This document shows, piece after piece, positions 1 to 7,498 of a stretch of 16,150 bases of DNA. The stretch is taken from contig JAJAYR010000174.1 of NCBI GenBank assembly GCA_026786155.1, positions 1 through 16,150 on the forward strand. The letters are read 5' to 3'. Below the pieces are notes generated by a model, which worked only from the letters and a program-made list of their open reading frames with translations, ran no database searches and was not told where the DNA came from. The DNA comes from Pyrinomonadaceae bacterium (GTDB taxonomy: Bacteria; Acidobacteriota; Blastocatellia; Pyrinomonadales; Pyrinomonadaceae). A program made the translations under genes and the position numbers. Numbering within the stretch: the first letter of the stretch is position 1; each line of letters opens with the position of its first letter.

Positions 1-39
1 AAAAAATTCTATCTTTATTAAAATAAAAAAAAAAACAAA

Positions 40-2064
40 TTATACTACCTCTAACCCCCACACCCCCACCACCCCCCCCACTTCCCGACTAAACCCGATA
101 GCGCGAGTTTCTTTTAACTGCTGCGCCATTTTCTTAAACTCTTCTAAACTCATCTGACCGATGTCGCCCGCTTTGCGTTCGCGGACGGCGATGACGTTTT
201 CTTCCAATTCTTTGTCGCCCAAAACTATCATAAACGGAACTTTGTTGAGTTGGGCATCACGGATTTTTGCGCCGATTTTGTCGGATTTTAAGTTCGCTTC
301 GACGCGAAATCCGGCTTGTTTTAATTCTTTCGTAACGGCTTCAGCGTAATCGTTGATTCTATCGGTAATCGGCAGAACCGTAACTTGCACCGGCGCGAGC
401 CAGAAGGGAAACGCGCCCGCGTAATGTTCGATTAACACGCCGAAAAATCTTTCGACCGAACCGAACAAAGCGCGGTGAACCATTATCGGGCGATGCTTTT
501 GTCCGTCTTCGCCGGTAAATTCCAGTTCAAAGCGTTCCGGTAAATTGAAATCGAATTGGACGGTTGATAATTGCCACAAACGCCCGATTGAATCTTCGAC
601 TTTGATGTCTATTTTCGGACCGTAAAACGCCGCTTCGCCTTCGATTCTTTCGTAAGCGATTGCTCGTTTATTCAAAGCGTTGACCAGCGCGTTTTCGGCG
701 TTCGCCCAATCTTCATCTGAGCCGAGATAACCTTTGTTATCCGCGCCGCCGCGCACCGACAATTCGACTTTAAACTTTTCAAACCCGAAAGTATTAAAAA
801 CGTCGTAAGCGAAATCCACGCAATCGCCCGCTTCGGTTTCGACTTGTTCGGGTGTGCAGAAAATATGCGCGTCGTCCTGCGTAAATCCGCGCACGCGCAT
901 CAAGCCGTGCAAAGTTCCTGACAATTCGGCGCGATAAACCGTGCCGAGTTCGGCGTAACGAATTGGCAGTTCACGATACGAACGCGGATGCGATTTGTAA
1001 ATGCCGATGTGAAACGGACAATTCATCGGTCTTAACCGAAATTCCGTTTCTTCGCCGAATTTGGCGGGCATTTTCATCGGCTCGAACAGCGAATCGGCGT
1101 AATTTTCTTCGTGTCCCGAAGTCTGCCAAAGTTGGCGTTTGGCGATGTGCGGCGTGAAAACCATTCCGTAACCGCGTTTTTGCAGTTCTTCGCGCAGATA
1201 ATTTTCCATATCCGTGCGAATCGCGCCGCCTTTCGGATGCCAGAAAATAAAACCCTGCCCGTATTCGTCCTGAATCGAGAATAAATCTAATTCTTTGCCA
1301 AGCCGCCGATGGTCGCGTTTTTCGGCTTCCTCGCGCTGTTTGACCCAAGCGTCGAGTTCTTCCTGCGCCGCAAAAGCAGTTCCGTAAATGCGCTGCATCT
1401 GCTGGTTTTCCGCGTCGCCCTTCCAATACGCGCCCGACAAAGTGAGCAATTTAAATGCTTTCAATTTTCCGCTGTGCGGAACGTGCGGACCGAGACAAAA
1501 ATCTACAAACGGCGTGTTGTCAATATAATAAGCGGTCGCGGTCGCGTCGGCTTTTTCGTTGATGAGTTCGCATTTGAGCGGTTCGCGGCGGTCGCTGAAC
1601 ATTTTGATTAAATCCGCTTTAGCGAGAACTTCGCGGCGATACGGCAAATTTTGTTTTGCCATCGCCCGCATTTTTTTCTCGATAACCGGCAAATCGGCTT
1701 CGGTCAGATGGCGCGGCGCAATCACGTCGTAATAAAAACCGTAGCGCGGGTCTTCCATCAGTGCCGGACCGACACCCAACTGCGTTCCGGGAAACAAATC
1801 AAGCACCGCCGCCGCCATCAGATGCGCCGTCGAGTGCCGGATGACCTGCAAACCGTCGAGTGATTCGGGCAGAATCGGTTCGATTGACAAAACTTCGTCC
1901 GTTTCGTCCAAAGTGTAGGACAAATCAACTTCCGCGCCGTTGACTTTCGCCACGATGGATTTTTTCGGTAAATCGCGGTCAAACGATTTCAGAACTTCCG
2001 CGATGCTCACGGGCGCAGGAAAACTTCTCTGGTTTTCTCCAACTTTTACGTTAATTTCGCTCAT
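40..2064 (-). CDS. thrS: Threonyl-tRNA synthetase
   Basis: Attaches threonine to tRNA-Thr in the cytoplasm. The 674-residue product has the full class II ThrRS layout: an N-terminal TGS domain (about 1-65), an editing domain with the HxxxH pair H77/H81 and the C190/H194 pair that clears mischarged Ser-tRNA, a catalytic core (about 270-540), and an anticodon-binding domain (about 550-650). The three zinc/threonine ligands known for the family are visible as C348 (in RPMNCPF), H399 (in DDAHIF) and H529 (in MVHRALFGS). The ATG at 2062-2064 gives MSEINVKVG, a normal TGS start, but has no clear Shine-Dalgarno. The enzyme is about 30 residues longer than the E. coli one, and part of this is an atypical C-terminal tail (VGGVVGVWGLEVV) encoded by a G-rich tract. 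A TTGACA on the minus strand at 2104-2099 may be its -35, but the -10 is ambiguous. Confidence 0.97.
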   Translation of the reverse strand: MSEINVKVGENQRSFPAPVSIAEVLKSFDRDLPKKSIVAKVNGAEVDLSYTLDETDEVLSIEPILPESLDGLQVIRHSTAHLMAAAVLDLFPGTQLGVGPALMEDPRYGFYYDVIAPRHLTEADLPVIEKKMRAMAKQNLPYRREVLAKADLIKMFSDRREPLKCELINEKADATATAYYIDNTPFVDFCLGPHVPHSGKLKAFKLLTLSGAYWKGDAENQQMQRIYGTAFAAQEELDAWVKQREEAEKRDHRRLGKELDLFSIQDEYGQGFIFWHPKGGAIRTDMENYLREELQKRGYGMVFTPHIAKRQLWQTSGHEENYADSLFEPMKMPAKFGEETEFRLRPMNCPFHIGIYKSHPRSYRELPIRYAELGTVYRAELSGTLHGLMRVRGFTQDDAHIFCTPEQVETEAGDCVDFAYDVFNTFGFEKFKVELSVRGGADNKGYLGSDEDWANAENALVNALNKRAIAYERIEGEAAFYGPKIDIKVEDSIGRLWQLSTVQFDFNLPERFELEFTGEDGQKHRPIMVHRALFGSVERFFGVLIEHYAGAFPFWLAPVQVTVLPITDRINDYAEAVTKELKQAGFRVEANLKSDKIGAKIRDAQLNKVPFMIVLGDKELEENVIAVRERKAGDIGQMSLEEFKKMAQQLKETRAIGFSREVGGVVGVWGLEVV
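55..86 (-). other. G-quadruplex-type motif at the thrS 3' end
   Basis: Read on the thrS coding strand, four G tracts (3, 8, 5 and 5 G, at 86-84, 79-72, 67-63 and 59-55) are separated by 4, 4 and 3 nt. This fits the usual quadruplex rule of four G3+ tracts with short loops. It encodes the last codons of thrS and is followed, beyond the stop codon, by a run of T (35-23). No ordinary GC hairpin precedes that T run. Quadruplex formation is inferred. Confidence 0.55.
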
Positions 2065-2610
2065 ATTTTTGTTAATAGAAAATGATTATAATTCCAATGT
2101 CAAACCACGAAATTGCCAGAAGCAAATCCGCTGCCCAACCAAGAAATTCGATTAATCATTAACGATTAACAATCTACTACTCAAAAAGATTTGATTTGAT
2201 AAGAGCGACTTTGCCTTGGCGTTTAATAAAAAACACCGAATTACGCGCCGTTAGAAGCGCGTCGTAGTAGTTCGTGTTCGTGCAAAGTTCTTTGTTAGCA
2301 TCTTATCAAAAAATTGAAAAGCAAAAAACGGACAAAACTTTTTCATTTTTGTCTTTTTACTTTTTTCGCCTAATTGAAGCGAATTTATAAAATAACGAAT
2401 CGGTTTAATCAATGTCAAGTTAAACTCAGGTAGCTTGGCTCAATCGAACTCAATTTGAAGCAGGCAAATCAGTAGAAAATTAAAAATTAACATTTTTTTA
2501 ACCTCAACAAAGTTTATAATTCAAATTTCGTAACACAAAATCAATATAGAACCGTTAGTCTGACGGCGCATTTACAAATTCATTTCAAATTCAATAACAG
2601 GAAGGACAAT
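2065..2610. other. Intergenic region between divergent thrS and the phytase-like gene
   Basis: This AT-rich stretch of 546 bases has no credible reading frame. It contains the nested hairpin at 2195-2310 and a weak A/T-only hairpin (GACAAAA 2331-2337 with TTTTGTC 2347-2353) followed by T runs on the plus strand. A perfect TATAAT lies at 2515-2520, about 90 bases before the plus-strand gene, but no convincing -35 lies 16-18 bases ahead of it. An AGGAAGG ribosome binding site at 2599-2605 precedes the ATG at 2611. Confidence 0.6.
2195..2310. other. Nested hairpin element, possible structured RNA
   Basis: Four nested complementary segments are visible. P1 is TTTGATAAGA 2195-2204 with TCTTATCAAA 2301-2310, extended by GC/GC (2205-2206, 2298-2299) across a one-base bulge. 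P2 is ACTTTGC 2208-2214 with GCAAAGT 2282-2288. P3 is AACAC(c)GAA 2232-2240 with TTCGTGTT 2271-2278. P4 is ACGCGC 2243-2248 with GCGCGT 2257-2262. Together this gives about 33 base pairs over 116 nt in a gene-free region. It lies 131 nt upstream of thrS (minus strand) and 300 nt upstream of the plus-strand secreted protein. The strand is undecided. It could be a thrS leader, a free small RNA, or a palindromic repeat. No T-box signature was seen. Confidence 0.5.
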
Positions 2611-4848
2611 ATGAAACTTAAAAAGTTTTTCATTTGCGCGGGTTTTGTGTATTTGATGTGCGCGGCGCAGGCGCAGGCGCAATTTAACGGTTTTAGTAAT
2701 CAAGGGATGGTCGGAGTCGGACGGATTCCGGCAAATTCGTTTGACCGGCTCGGCGAAAATGTGGACACGCTCGGCGGTATGTTCTCGGCGATGGCTTTTG
2801 ACCAAGCAACGCGGCAGCAGAACGGCAATATTTTTTCCGGCACGCTCTACGGTTTGCCCGACCGCGGTTTCGGCGACGGAGCGCAGGATTTTCGCCCGCG
2901 TCTGCAACGCTTTGGTTTTTCAATCACGCCCTATTACGGCACGATGCCGGTGCCGCAAAATCAAGTTGTGATGCAAAATAACGGGACTTTGCTGTTCACT
3001 AAAATGGGTGTGGTGTTCACCGGCTTTGATGCCAGCGACCCGAATTCATTTGCTTTTCCGCGCTCGAATTTCAACAGTCTGGGAGAAGGACGGCACAGTC
3101 TCGACGCGGAAGGTTTGGCACTCAGAACGCAGGACGGCGGTTATTGGATTTCCGACGAATACGGACCGTTCATCTATCGGTTCGATAGTGCCGGACGATT
3201 GCAGCAAACCATCACGCCGCCCGATGCCCTGATTCCGAAAGTCGGCGCGTATCCGCGACTGAATAATTTCAACGGCACAACTCCGCCGACCGCCGGGCGC
3301 ACGAACAATCGCGGCTTGGAAGGTTTGAGCCTCACGCCCGACGGCAGACGGCTGGTGGCGATGCTGCAAAGCCCGACCGTGCAGGACAGCGGCGGCGGTT
3401 CGACCAACAACAGTCTGAACACGCGCATTTTGATTTATGACGTGGAACAAGGCAGCCCGACCAATGGACAACTCATCGCCGAATACGTCTACGTTTTGAC
3501 GAATCAAGGTTCGGCGGCGGGCAGAAGCACGCCGATTAGCGCACTTTATGCTTTAAACAATTTTCAGTTTTTGATTCTCGAACGCGACAATATCGGACTT
3601 GGCGGCACGAACGGTGCGCCGCTTTACAAAAAAGTCAATCTCGCCGATGTCAGAAACGCCACGAACATCGCCGGAACCGGCTACGACCTCGAAGCCGGTG
3701 CGCCCGGCGCGTTACAATTTCCGGCGACGACCTTGCCAGCCGGAATCACGCCCGCCGCTCGCCTGGATTTTGTGAACATCATTGACCAGACGCAGCTCGC
3801 TAAATTCGGACTTAACGCCAACGCCACGCGCGACCAGAATTCCTTATCGGAAAAATGGGAAGGCTTGGCTTTGATTCCTCTGCGCGATGCCAACGCGCCG
3901 AACGATTTTCTGCTGCTCGTCGGCAACGATAACGATTTCAAATCTGCGACCGTTTTTCACAATGGGACAGTCGTCGGCACGAATAATCCGACGGTTGATT
4001 CGATGATTTTAGCGTATCGCGTAACGCTTCCGGCGACGCGCCAATCCGCCGTTCGCAAACGCGATTTTGACGGCGACGGCAAAAGCGATTTGGCAGTTTT
4101 CCGAAACGGAACTTGGTTTATATTGAACAGCGGAAACGGAACTTCACGCGCCGAGCAATTCGGATTCGGTTCAGACCGGCTCGTTTCAGCGGATTACGAC
4201 GGCGACGAACGCGCGGATTTAGCGGTTTATCGCAACGGCTCGTGGTTTATTTTAAACAGCCCAAGCAACACATTTCGCGCCGTGCCGTTCGGGTTGTCCG
4301 ATGACGTTCCGGCTCCGGCGGATTACGACGGCGACGGGCGAGCCGACATCGCCGTTTTTCGTCCGGGCAACGGAACCTGGTATCTGCAAAACAGTCTCGG
4401 CGGAGCCTTTCGCGCTTTTCATTTCGGGCTAAATGGCGACCGTCCGGTGCCGGGCGATTATGACGGCGACGGTACATCCGACATCGCCATTTTCCGACCG
4501 TCAAACGGAATCTGGGCGGTGCGTCCAAGTTCCGGCGGCGGACGCACCTTCTTTTTCGGCGCGAGCGAAGATTTGCCGGTGCCGGGCGATTATGACGGCG
4601 ACGGGCAAACGGACTACGCCGTGTTCCGTCCGTCAACCGGAACTTGGTTTATCCAGCGCAGCAGTGCGGGATTTTCAGCGCAACGGTTCGGACAAAACGG
4701 CGATGTGCCGGTGACGGGCGATTACGACGGCGACGGGCGTAATGATCTGGCAGTATTTCGTGGTGGAACCTGGTTTATTACCAATAGCGCGAACAATAGT
4801 TTCAGAGCGCAAACTTTCGGCTTTGGTTCGGATGTGCCGGTTCAGTAA
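2611..4848 (+). CDS. Secreted phytase-like (esterase-like) domain protein with C-terminal FG-GAP/VCBS repeats
   Basis: The 745-residue protein starts with a clear signal peptide (MKLKKFFICAG...AQAQAQ, about 1-24), so it is exported. Residues about 45-470 resemble the 'esterase-like activity of phytase' family, a predicted beta-propeller. Its usual motifs are visible: DAEGLALR near a WISDEYGPFIYRFD block, NNRGLEGLSLTPDGRRL, and EKWEGLALIP followed by FLLLVGNDNDF. From residue 485 to the end come six FG-GAP/VCBS-type repeats of 43-45 residues, each opening with D[FY]DGD, a calcium-binding loop type known from integrin alpha chains. The protein ends at a repeat boundary (FGSDVPVQ) with no visible sorting signal or anchor. 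The start is set by AGGAAGG six bases before the ATG. The substrate is unknown, and phosphatase activity on phytate should not be assumed from the family name. It is transcribed alone and ends at the hairpin at 4878-4911. Confidence 0.85.
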   Translation: MKLKKFFICAGFVYLMCAAQAQAQFNGFSNQGMVGVGRIPANSFDRLGENVDTLGGMFSAMAFDQATRQQNGNIFSGTLYGLPDRGFGDGAQDFRPRLQRFGFSITPYYGTMPVPQNQVVMQNNGTLLFTKMGVVFTGFDASDPNSFAFPRSNFNSLGEGRHSLDAEGLALRTQDGGYWISDEYGPFIYRFDSAGRLQQTITPPDALIPKVGAYPRLNNFNGTTPPTAGRTNNRGLEGLSLTPDGRRLVAMLQSPTVQDSGGGSTNNSLNTRILIYDVEQGSPTNGQLIAEYVYVLTNQGSAAGRSTPISALYALNNFQFLILERDNIGLGGTNGAPLYKKVNLADVRNATNIAGTGYDLEAGAPGALQFPATTLPAGITPAARLDFVNIIDQTQLAKFGLNANATRDQNSLSEKWEGLALIPLRDANAPNDFLLLVGNDNDFKSATVFHNGTVVGTNNPTVDSMILAYRVTLPATRQSAVRKRDFDGDGKSDLAVFRNGTWFILNSGNGTSRAEQFGFGSDRLVSADYDGDERADLAVYRNGSWFILNSPSNTFRAVPFGLSDDVPAPADYDGDGRADIAVFRPGNGTWYLQNSLGGAFRAFHFGLNGDRPVPGDYDGDGTSDIAIFRPSNGIWAVRPSSGGGRTFFFGASEDLPVPGDYDGDGQTDYAVFRPSTGTWFIQRSSAGFSAQRFGQNGDVPVTGDYDGDGRNDLAVFRGGTWFITNSANNSFRAQTFGFGSDVPVQ
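4063..4848 (+). repeat. Six in-frame FG-GAP/VCBS coding repeats
   Basis: Repeat units begin at the GAT of D[FY]DGD at 4063, 4192, 4321, 4456, 4588 and 4720, a spacing of 129, 129, 135, 132 and 132 bases. Each unit reads D-Y-D-G-D-x-x-x-D-x-A-V-F-R, then W-F/Y-I/L, then a closing F-G segment. Unit 2 has E in place of the sixth-position G (DYDGDE). All spacings are multiples of three, consistent with expansion under selection for frame. Confidence 0.9.
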
Positions 4849-4877
4849 TTTCGCTCCGGTAAATTTAAAATAAAAAA

Positions 4878-4911
4878 GGGCGTGAAGTTTTTCCAAGAAA
4901 AACTCGCGCCC
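4878..4911 (-). terminator. Rho-independent terminator-like hairpin, strongest on the minus strand
   Basis: GGGCG at 4878-4882 pairs with CGCCC at 4907-4911, and GAAGTTTTTC pairs imperfectly with GAAAAACT around a CAA loop. Read on the minus strand it is followed by TTTTTTATTTT (4877-4867), a typical terminator tail. On the plus strand only a weak TTTTG follows. It sits 30 bases after the phytase-like gene and downstream of tRNA-Val on the other strand, so it could serve both. Confidence 0.7.
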
Positions 4912-5232
4912 GCACTTTTGTTTGAAATTCAAATGTGCCGGTAAAAAACTTTTCCATGTCAACAAATAGACAAAATTGGAAGTGTTTTTAATGGACATCG
5001 CGGTTCGGCGATGCCTTACGGCAAGCCAATATAGAGATTTCAAGCAAACTTAATCAAGTAATTTCGGACAGGCGAGATTGAATCGGAGGTTGTCGCCGGT
5101 CTCGGCGCGACTAATCTGATTTGCAGAACTCAAACCAGAGAAGACTGTGAAAACAATCAACTGGTTGACACATATATTAAAAATTAAAAATTAATCGGCT
5201 GCGGGAAACTTCTGACTTTTAAGGCAAACAAT
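4912..5232. other. Gene-free spacer between the terminator and tRNA-Val
   Basis: No credible reading frame. A small hairpin CATCGC/GCGATG (4996-5013 region) is present. A TTGACA at 5164-5169 on the plus strand has only random AT-rich sequence downstream and no gene to serve. Nothing else was recognised. Confidence 0.5.
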
Positions 5233-5307
<75 letters not shown>

Positions 5308-5333
5308 ATTCGACTTCGTTGAAGCGAATTGAA

Positions 5334-5363
5334 AGGATAGCGAATTGAACGAATTGCTGTCAA
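5334..5363 (-). promoter_or_regulatory. Sigma-70-type promoter for tRNA-Val
   Basis: On the minus strand, TTGACA at 5363-5358 is a perfect -35 and TATCCT at 5339-5334 a fair -10, separated by 18 nt. Transcription would start near 5327, about 20 nt before the mature 5' end of the tRNA, leaving a short leader for RNase P. Confidence 0.7.
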
Positions 5364-5512
5364 GTTACGGGCAAAATCCGCACCTGAAACCCGAACGGAA
5401 ATTTATTAAACAAGAAAACACAATAAAAATTTTGACTCACAATGTTAAAAATAATTCGTCATCCAAAACTTACCGCCGACCGATGACCGAATTTAATACC
5501 GTTTGCCAGATA

Positions 5513-5567
5513 AAAAGGCTTGAATTCAAACGGTTGGTCGGTTTAACCTTTTGAATTCAAGCCTTTT
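5513..5567 (-). terminator. Strong hairpin terminator ending the rpoZ operon
   Basis: An 18-bp perfect inverted repeat (AAAAGGCTTGAATTCAAA at 5513-5530 with its complement at 5550-5567) encloses an inner GGTT/AACC pairing. On the minus strand, the direction of rpoZ, the stem runs into TTTTTAT. It lies 19 bases past the rpoZ stop codon. The A/T ends on both sides could let it work in both directions. Confidence 0.85.
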
Positions 5568-5585
5568 GAAAAAAATAAGTTCGGT

Positions 5586-5849
5586 TTAAGAATTATCGTT
5601 TGATTTTTCACCCAAAATCGGATTTGGTATTATTTCAAAATCAACTTTGCCGTCTTCGAGTTCGCGCATTGCGATGCGGGTCGCTTTTGATTTGCGCGGA
5701 TCCATATCAACGCGCGGGTTGGCGCCGCGTTGTAACTGTTTGCTGCGCTGCGCCGCTAAAATAATCATCCGGTATTTCGAGTCAATTTCAGGATTGACTT
5801 TCGGTGTTGCGGCGGCTTCTTCGACTAATTGCTCGGTTTCTTCAACCAT
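5586..5849 (-). CDS. rpoZ: DNA-directed RNA polymerase omega subunit
   Basis: Small subunit that helps assemble and stabilise RNA polymerase by binding the beta-prime subunit. The 87-residue product has the omega core: IDSKYRMIILAAQRSKQLQRG followed by ANPRV, matching the family pattern of a variable residue, then hydrophobic pairs, AA.R..QL..GA.P.V, and then a helix RIAMRELEDGKVDFE. The acidic N-terminal lead (MVEETEQLVEEAA) is typical for homologues outside Proteobacteria. It begins 3 bases after the gmk stop codon, so the two are almost certainly cotranscribed and perhaps translationally coupled. The gmk-rpoZ order is widely conserved in bacteria. A strong terminator follows, making rpoZ the last gene of the operon. 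Confidence 0.94.
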   Translation of the reverse strand: MVEETEQLVEEAAATPKVNPEIDSKYRMIILAAQRSKQLQRGANPRVDMDPRKSKATRIAMRELEDGKVDFEIIPNPILGEKSNDNS

Positions 5850-5852
5850 AAT

Positions 5853-6503
5853 TTAAGTTTGTTCTCCAATAGCGTGATTTTTCGATTTTTTCGTTTCATC
5901 GAAACTATCTAGAATACCTTGAATCACGCGCATTTGTCTATCACGCCGTAATCTTTCGGCTAAAATAATTGTCTGCAAATCCTGCGTCGCCTTTTCGACT
6001 TCATCATTTATCACGACATATTCAAATTCGGTGAAGCTACTGACTTCGCCAAACGAATTTTGCAGACGCAACGCCAAAACGTCGGCTGTTTCCGTCGCGC
6101 GAGCCGTCAATCGGGCGGCTAAAACTTCAAATGATGGCGGCAGAATAAAGATGCTGACGGCTTCGGGAACTTTGGCTAAAACGCTTTCCGCGCCCTGCAC
6201 GTCAATTTCCAAAATCACGTCGTGTCCAACTTCGATTTCAGTTTTGACTTGCTCAATCGAAGTGCCGTAGAAATTATGGTGAACTTCGGCAAATTCGAGC
6301 AGCGCACCGTTTTCAATCAGCGTTTCAAATTCGGCGCGGCTGACGAAAAAATAATCCTTGCCGTTCGTTTCGCCGACGCGCATCTCGCGGGTCGTGAACG
6401 AAACCGAATAACCGATGTTCGGCAAGATTTGCAGAATTTGCTTAATTAAAGTTCCCTTGCCGCCGCCCGACGGTGAACTGATGATGATTAAATTACCTTT
6501 CAT
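5853..6503 (-). CDS. gmk: Guanylate kinase
   Basis: Phosphorylates GMP to GDP with ATP, an essential step in guanine nucleotide synthesis and salvage in the cytoplasm. The 216-residue length is normal. The P-loop is SSPSGGGKGT (residues 9-18). The GMP-binding segment TTREMRVGETNGKDYFF fits the family pattern TTR..R.GE..G.DY.F. The block GTSIEQVKTEIEVGHDVILE followed by IDVQGA matches the conserved core, with IFILPPS after it. The ATG at 6501-6503 puts the P-loop at its usual distance from the N terminus. The ribosome site is weak (GAAGAAAA). A 110-bp gap with an inverted heptamer repeat separates it from yicC upstream, so it may have some independent expression. rpoZ follows 3 bases downstream. 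Confidence 0.96.
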   Translation of the reverse strand: MKGNLIIISSPSGGGKGTLIKQILQILPNIGYSVSFTTREMRVGETNGKDYFFVSRAEFETLIENGALLEFAEVHHNFYGTSIEQVKTEIEVGHDVILEIDVQGAESVLAKVPEAVSIFILPPSFEVLAARLTARATETADVLALRLQNSFGEVSSFTEFEYVVINDEVEKATQDLQTIILAERLRRDRQMRVIQGILDSFDETKKSKNHAIGEQT

Positions 6504-6511
6504 TTTTCTTC

Positions 6512-6607
6512 GTCTTTTGTCCTTAGTCCTTAGTCCTTTGTTAGTTGAACGAAAGTTTTACCGTCTCGTTTGAACTGGCAAAGGACAAAGGACTAAGGAC
6601 AAAAGAC
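6512..6607. repeat. Inverted pair of 7-nt tandem repeats between yicC and gmk
   Basis: The left arm (6512-6540) reads as heptamers GTCTTTT, GTCCTTA, GTCCTTA, GTCCTTT, then G. The right arm (6579-6607) is its reverse complement with a single mismatch (AAAGGAC, AAAGGAC, TAAGGAC, AAAAGAC). The arms are 29 bp and the spacer 38 bp. It fills the only sizeable gap in the yicC-gmk-rpoZ row. Heptameric short tandem repeats are well known from cyanobacterial genomes. Here they are arranged as a hairpin. Confidence 0.85.
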
Positions 6608-6613
6608 TAAAAT

Positions 6614-7492
6614 CTATTCCACATTCTGAACCTGTTCGCGTATTTTTTCAATCGCCGATTTTATCTGCAAAGCCGATTCTTTGACGATTAAGTTATTGGT
6701 TTTTGACGCGATGGTGTTGGCTTCGCGGTTAAGTTCCTGCGTCAAAAAATCGAGCCGTTTGCCGACTTCTTTTTCGTCCTGCATTATGCCGCGATATTGT
6801 TCGATGTGGCTTTTGAGGCGCGTAATTTCTTCGGCGATGTCGCTTTTGTCGGCTAAATACGCCACTTCCTGCGCGAGTCGGGCTTGGTCAATCTCGATTT
6901 GCGAATCGTTTTTCGATAAGAAGTTTTCGAGCCGTTTCTTTAATCTCTGCGCGTATTCGTCGGCGACGTTGGCACTTTCCGCTTCGATTTTCGGCAGATG
7001 GCTTTCGATTTCCGCCAGCAGATTTTCCAAATCTTTTTTTAAAGATTCGCCTTCGACTTCGCGCATCTGTTCGAGTTCGTCGAGTGCGAGATTAACCGCC
7101 GTTTCAATCGCGCCGGCAAATTCTTCGCTCAAATCTTCCACCTTCGGCTGCAAAGCGTTCGGCAGCCGCGCGATGTAATTAAAATCCGGCTCGCCCGTCA
7201 AATTAAACTCTTCCTGCATTTGTTTTAACGCCGAAATATAGCCGGAAATTAAAGGGCGATTCAATTCATAAACGATTTCGCCGGTTCGTTCGTAATTGAC
7301 GAAAACGTCAACCCGACCGCGCGACAGGCGGCTTTGAATCAATTTTTTTATATTGGCTTCGAGCGATTGCAATTCGTTCGACAATCGCAAATTCAAATCT
7401 AAAAAGCGATTGTTGACGGTTTTTATTTCGACGGCAACGGCGAAGTTTTCATTTGAAACTGCGCCGCGACCGAATCCGGTCATTGATTTCAT
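6614..7492 (-). CDS. yicC: YicC/YloC family endoribonuclease
   Basis: Conserved bacterial RNase family; in E. coli YicC is linked to degradation of small RNAs. The 292-residue length is standard. The N terminus MKSMTGFGRG is the diagnostic start of the family (SMTGFG), which fixes the ATG at 7490-7492. The middle is a long helical region rich in E, L and K (about 140-220). The C-terminal DUF1732 block GKRLDFLTQELNREANTIAS, followed by KTNNLIVKESALQIKS, is intact. The start codon lies six bases after the PIN-domain gene stop codon with no good Shine-Dalgarno, so translation may depend on ribosomes finishing the toxin gene. Its placement just before gmk and rpoZ is a common bacterial arrangement. 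Confidence 0.95.
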   Translation of the reverse strand: MKSMTGFGRGAVSNENFAVAVEIKTVNNRFLDLNLRLSNELQSLEANIKKLIQSRLSRGRVDVFVNYERTGEIVYELNRPLISGYISALKQMQEEFNLTGEPDFNYIARLPNALQPKVEDLSEEFAGAIETAVNLALDELEQMREVEGESLKKDLENLLAEIESHLPKIEAESANVADEYAQRLKKRLENFLSKNDSQIEIDQARLAQEVAYLADKSDIAEEITRLKSHIEQYRGIMQDEKEVGKRLDFLTQELNREANTIASKTNNLIVKESALQIKSAIEKIREQVQNVE

Positions 7493-7498
7493 AATTTT

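Noticed and set aside
971..1426. Second minus-strand frame inside thrS (151 codons)
   Set aside because: It is an alternative frame of an intact, fully conserved thrS and has no family match.
2065..2610. T-box leader upstream of thrS
   Set aside because: No conserved T-box sequence (AGGGTGG.ACCGCG type) is present on the minus strand, despite the hairpin at 2195-2310.
4996..5013. Hairpin CATCGC/GCGATG as a terminator
   Set aside because: The stem is short and no T run follows on either strand.
5164..5192. Plus-strand promoter TTGACA near 5164
   Set aside because: The downstream -10 region is plain AT-rich sequence and no plus-strand gene follows.
5345..5554. Plus-strand frame of 69 codons beside tRNA-Val
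   Set aside because: It overlaps the tRNA promoter and the rpoZ terminator, has no ribosome site, and its composition does not look like protein.
6512..6607. CRISPR-like array
   Set aside because: The repeat unit is only 7 nt with no unique spacers between units, and there are no cas genes.
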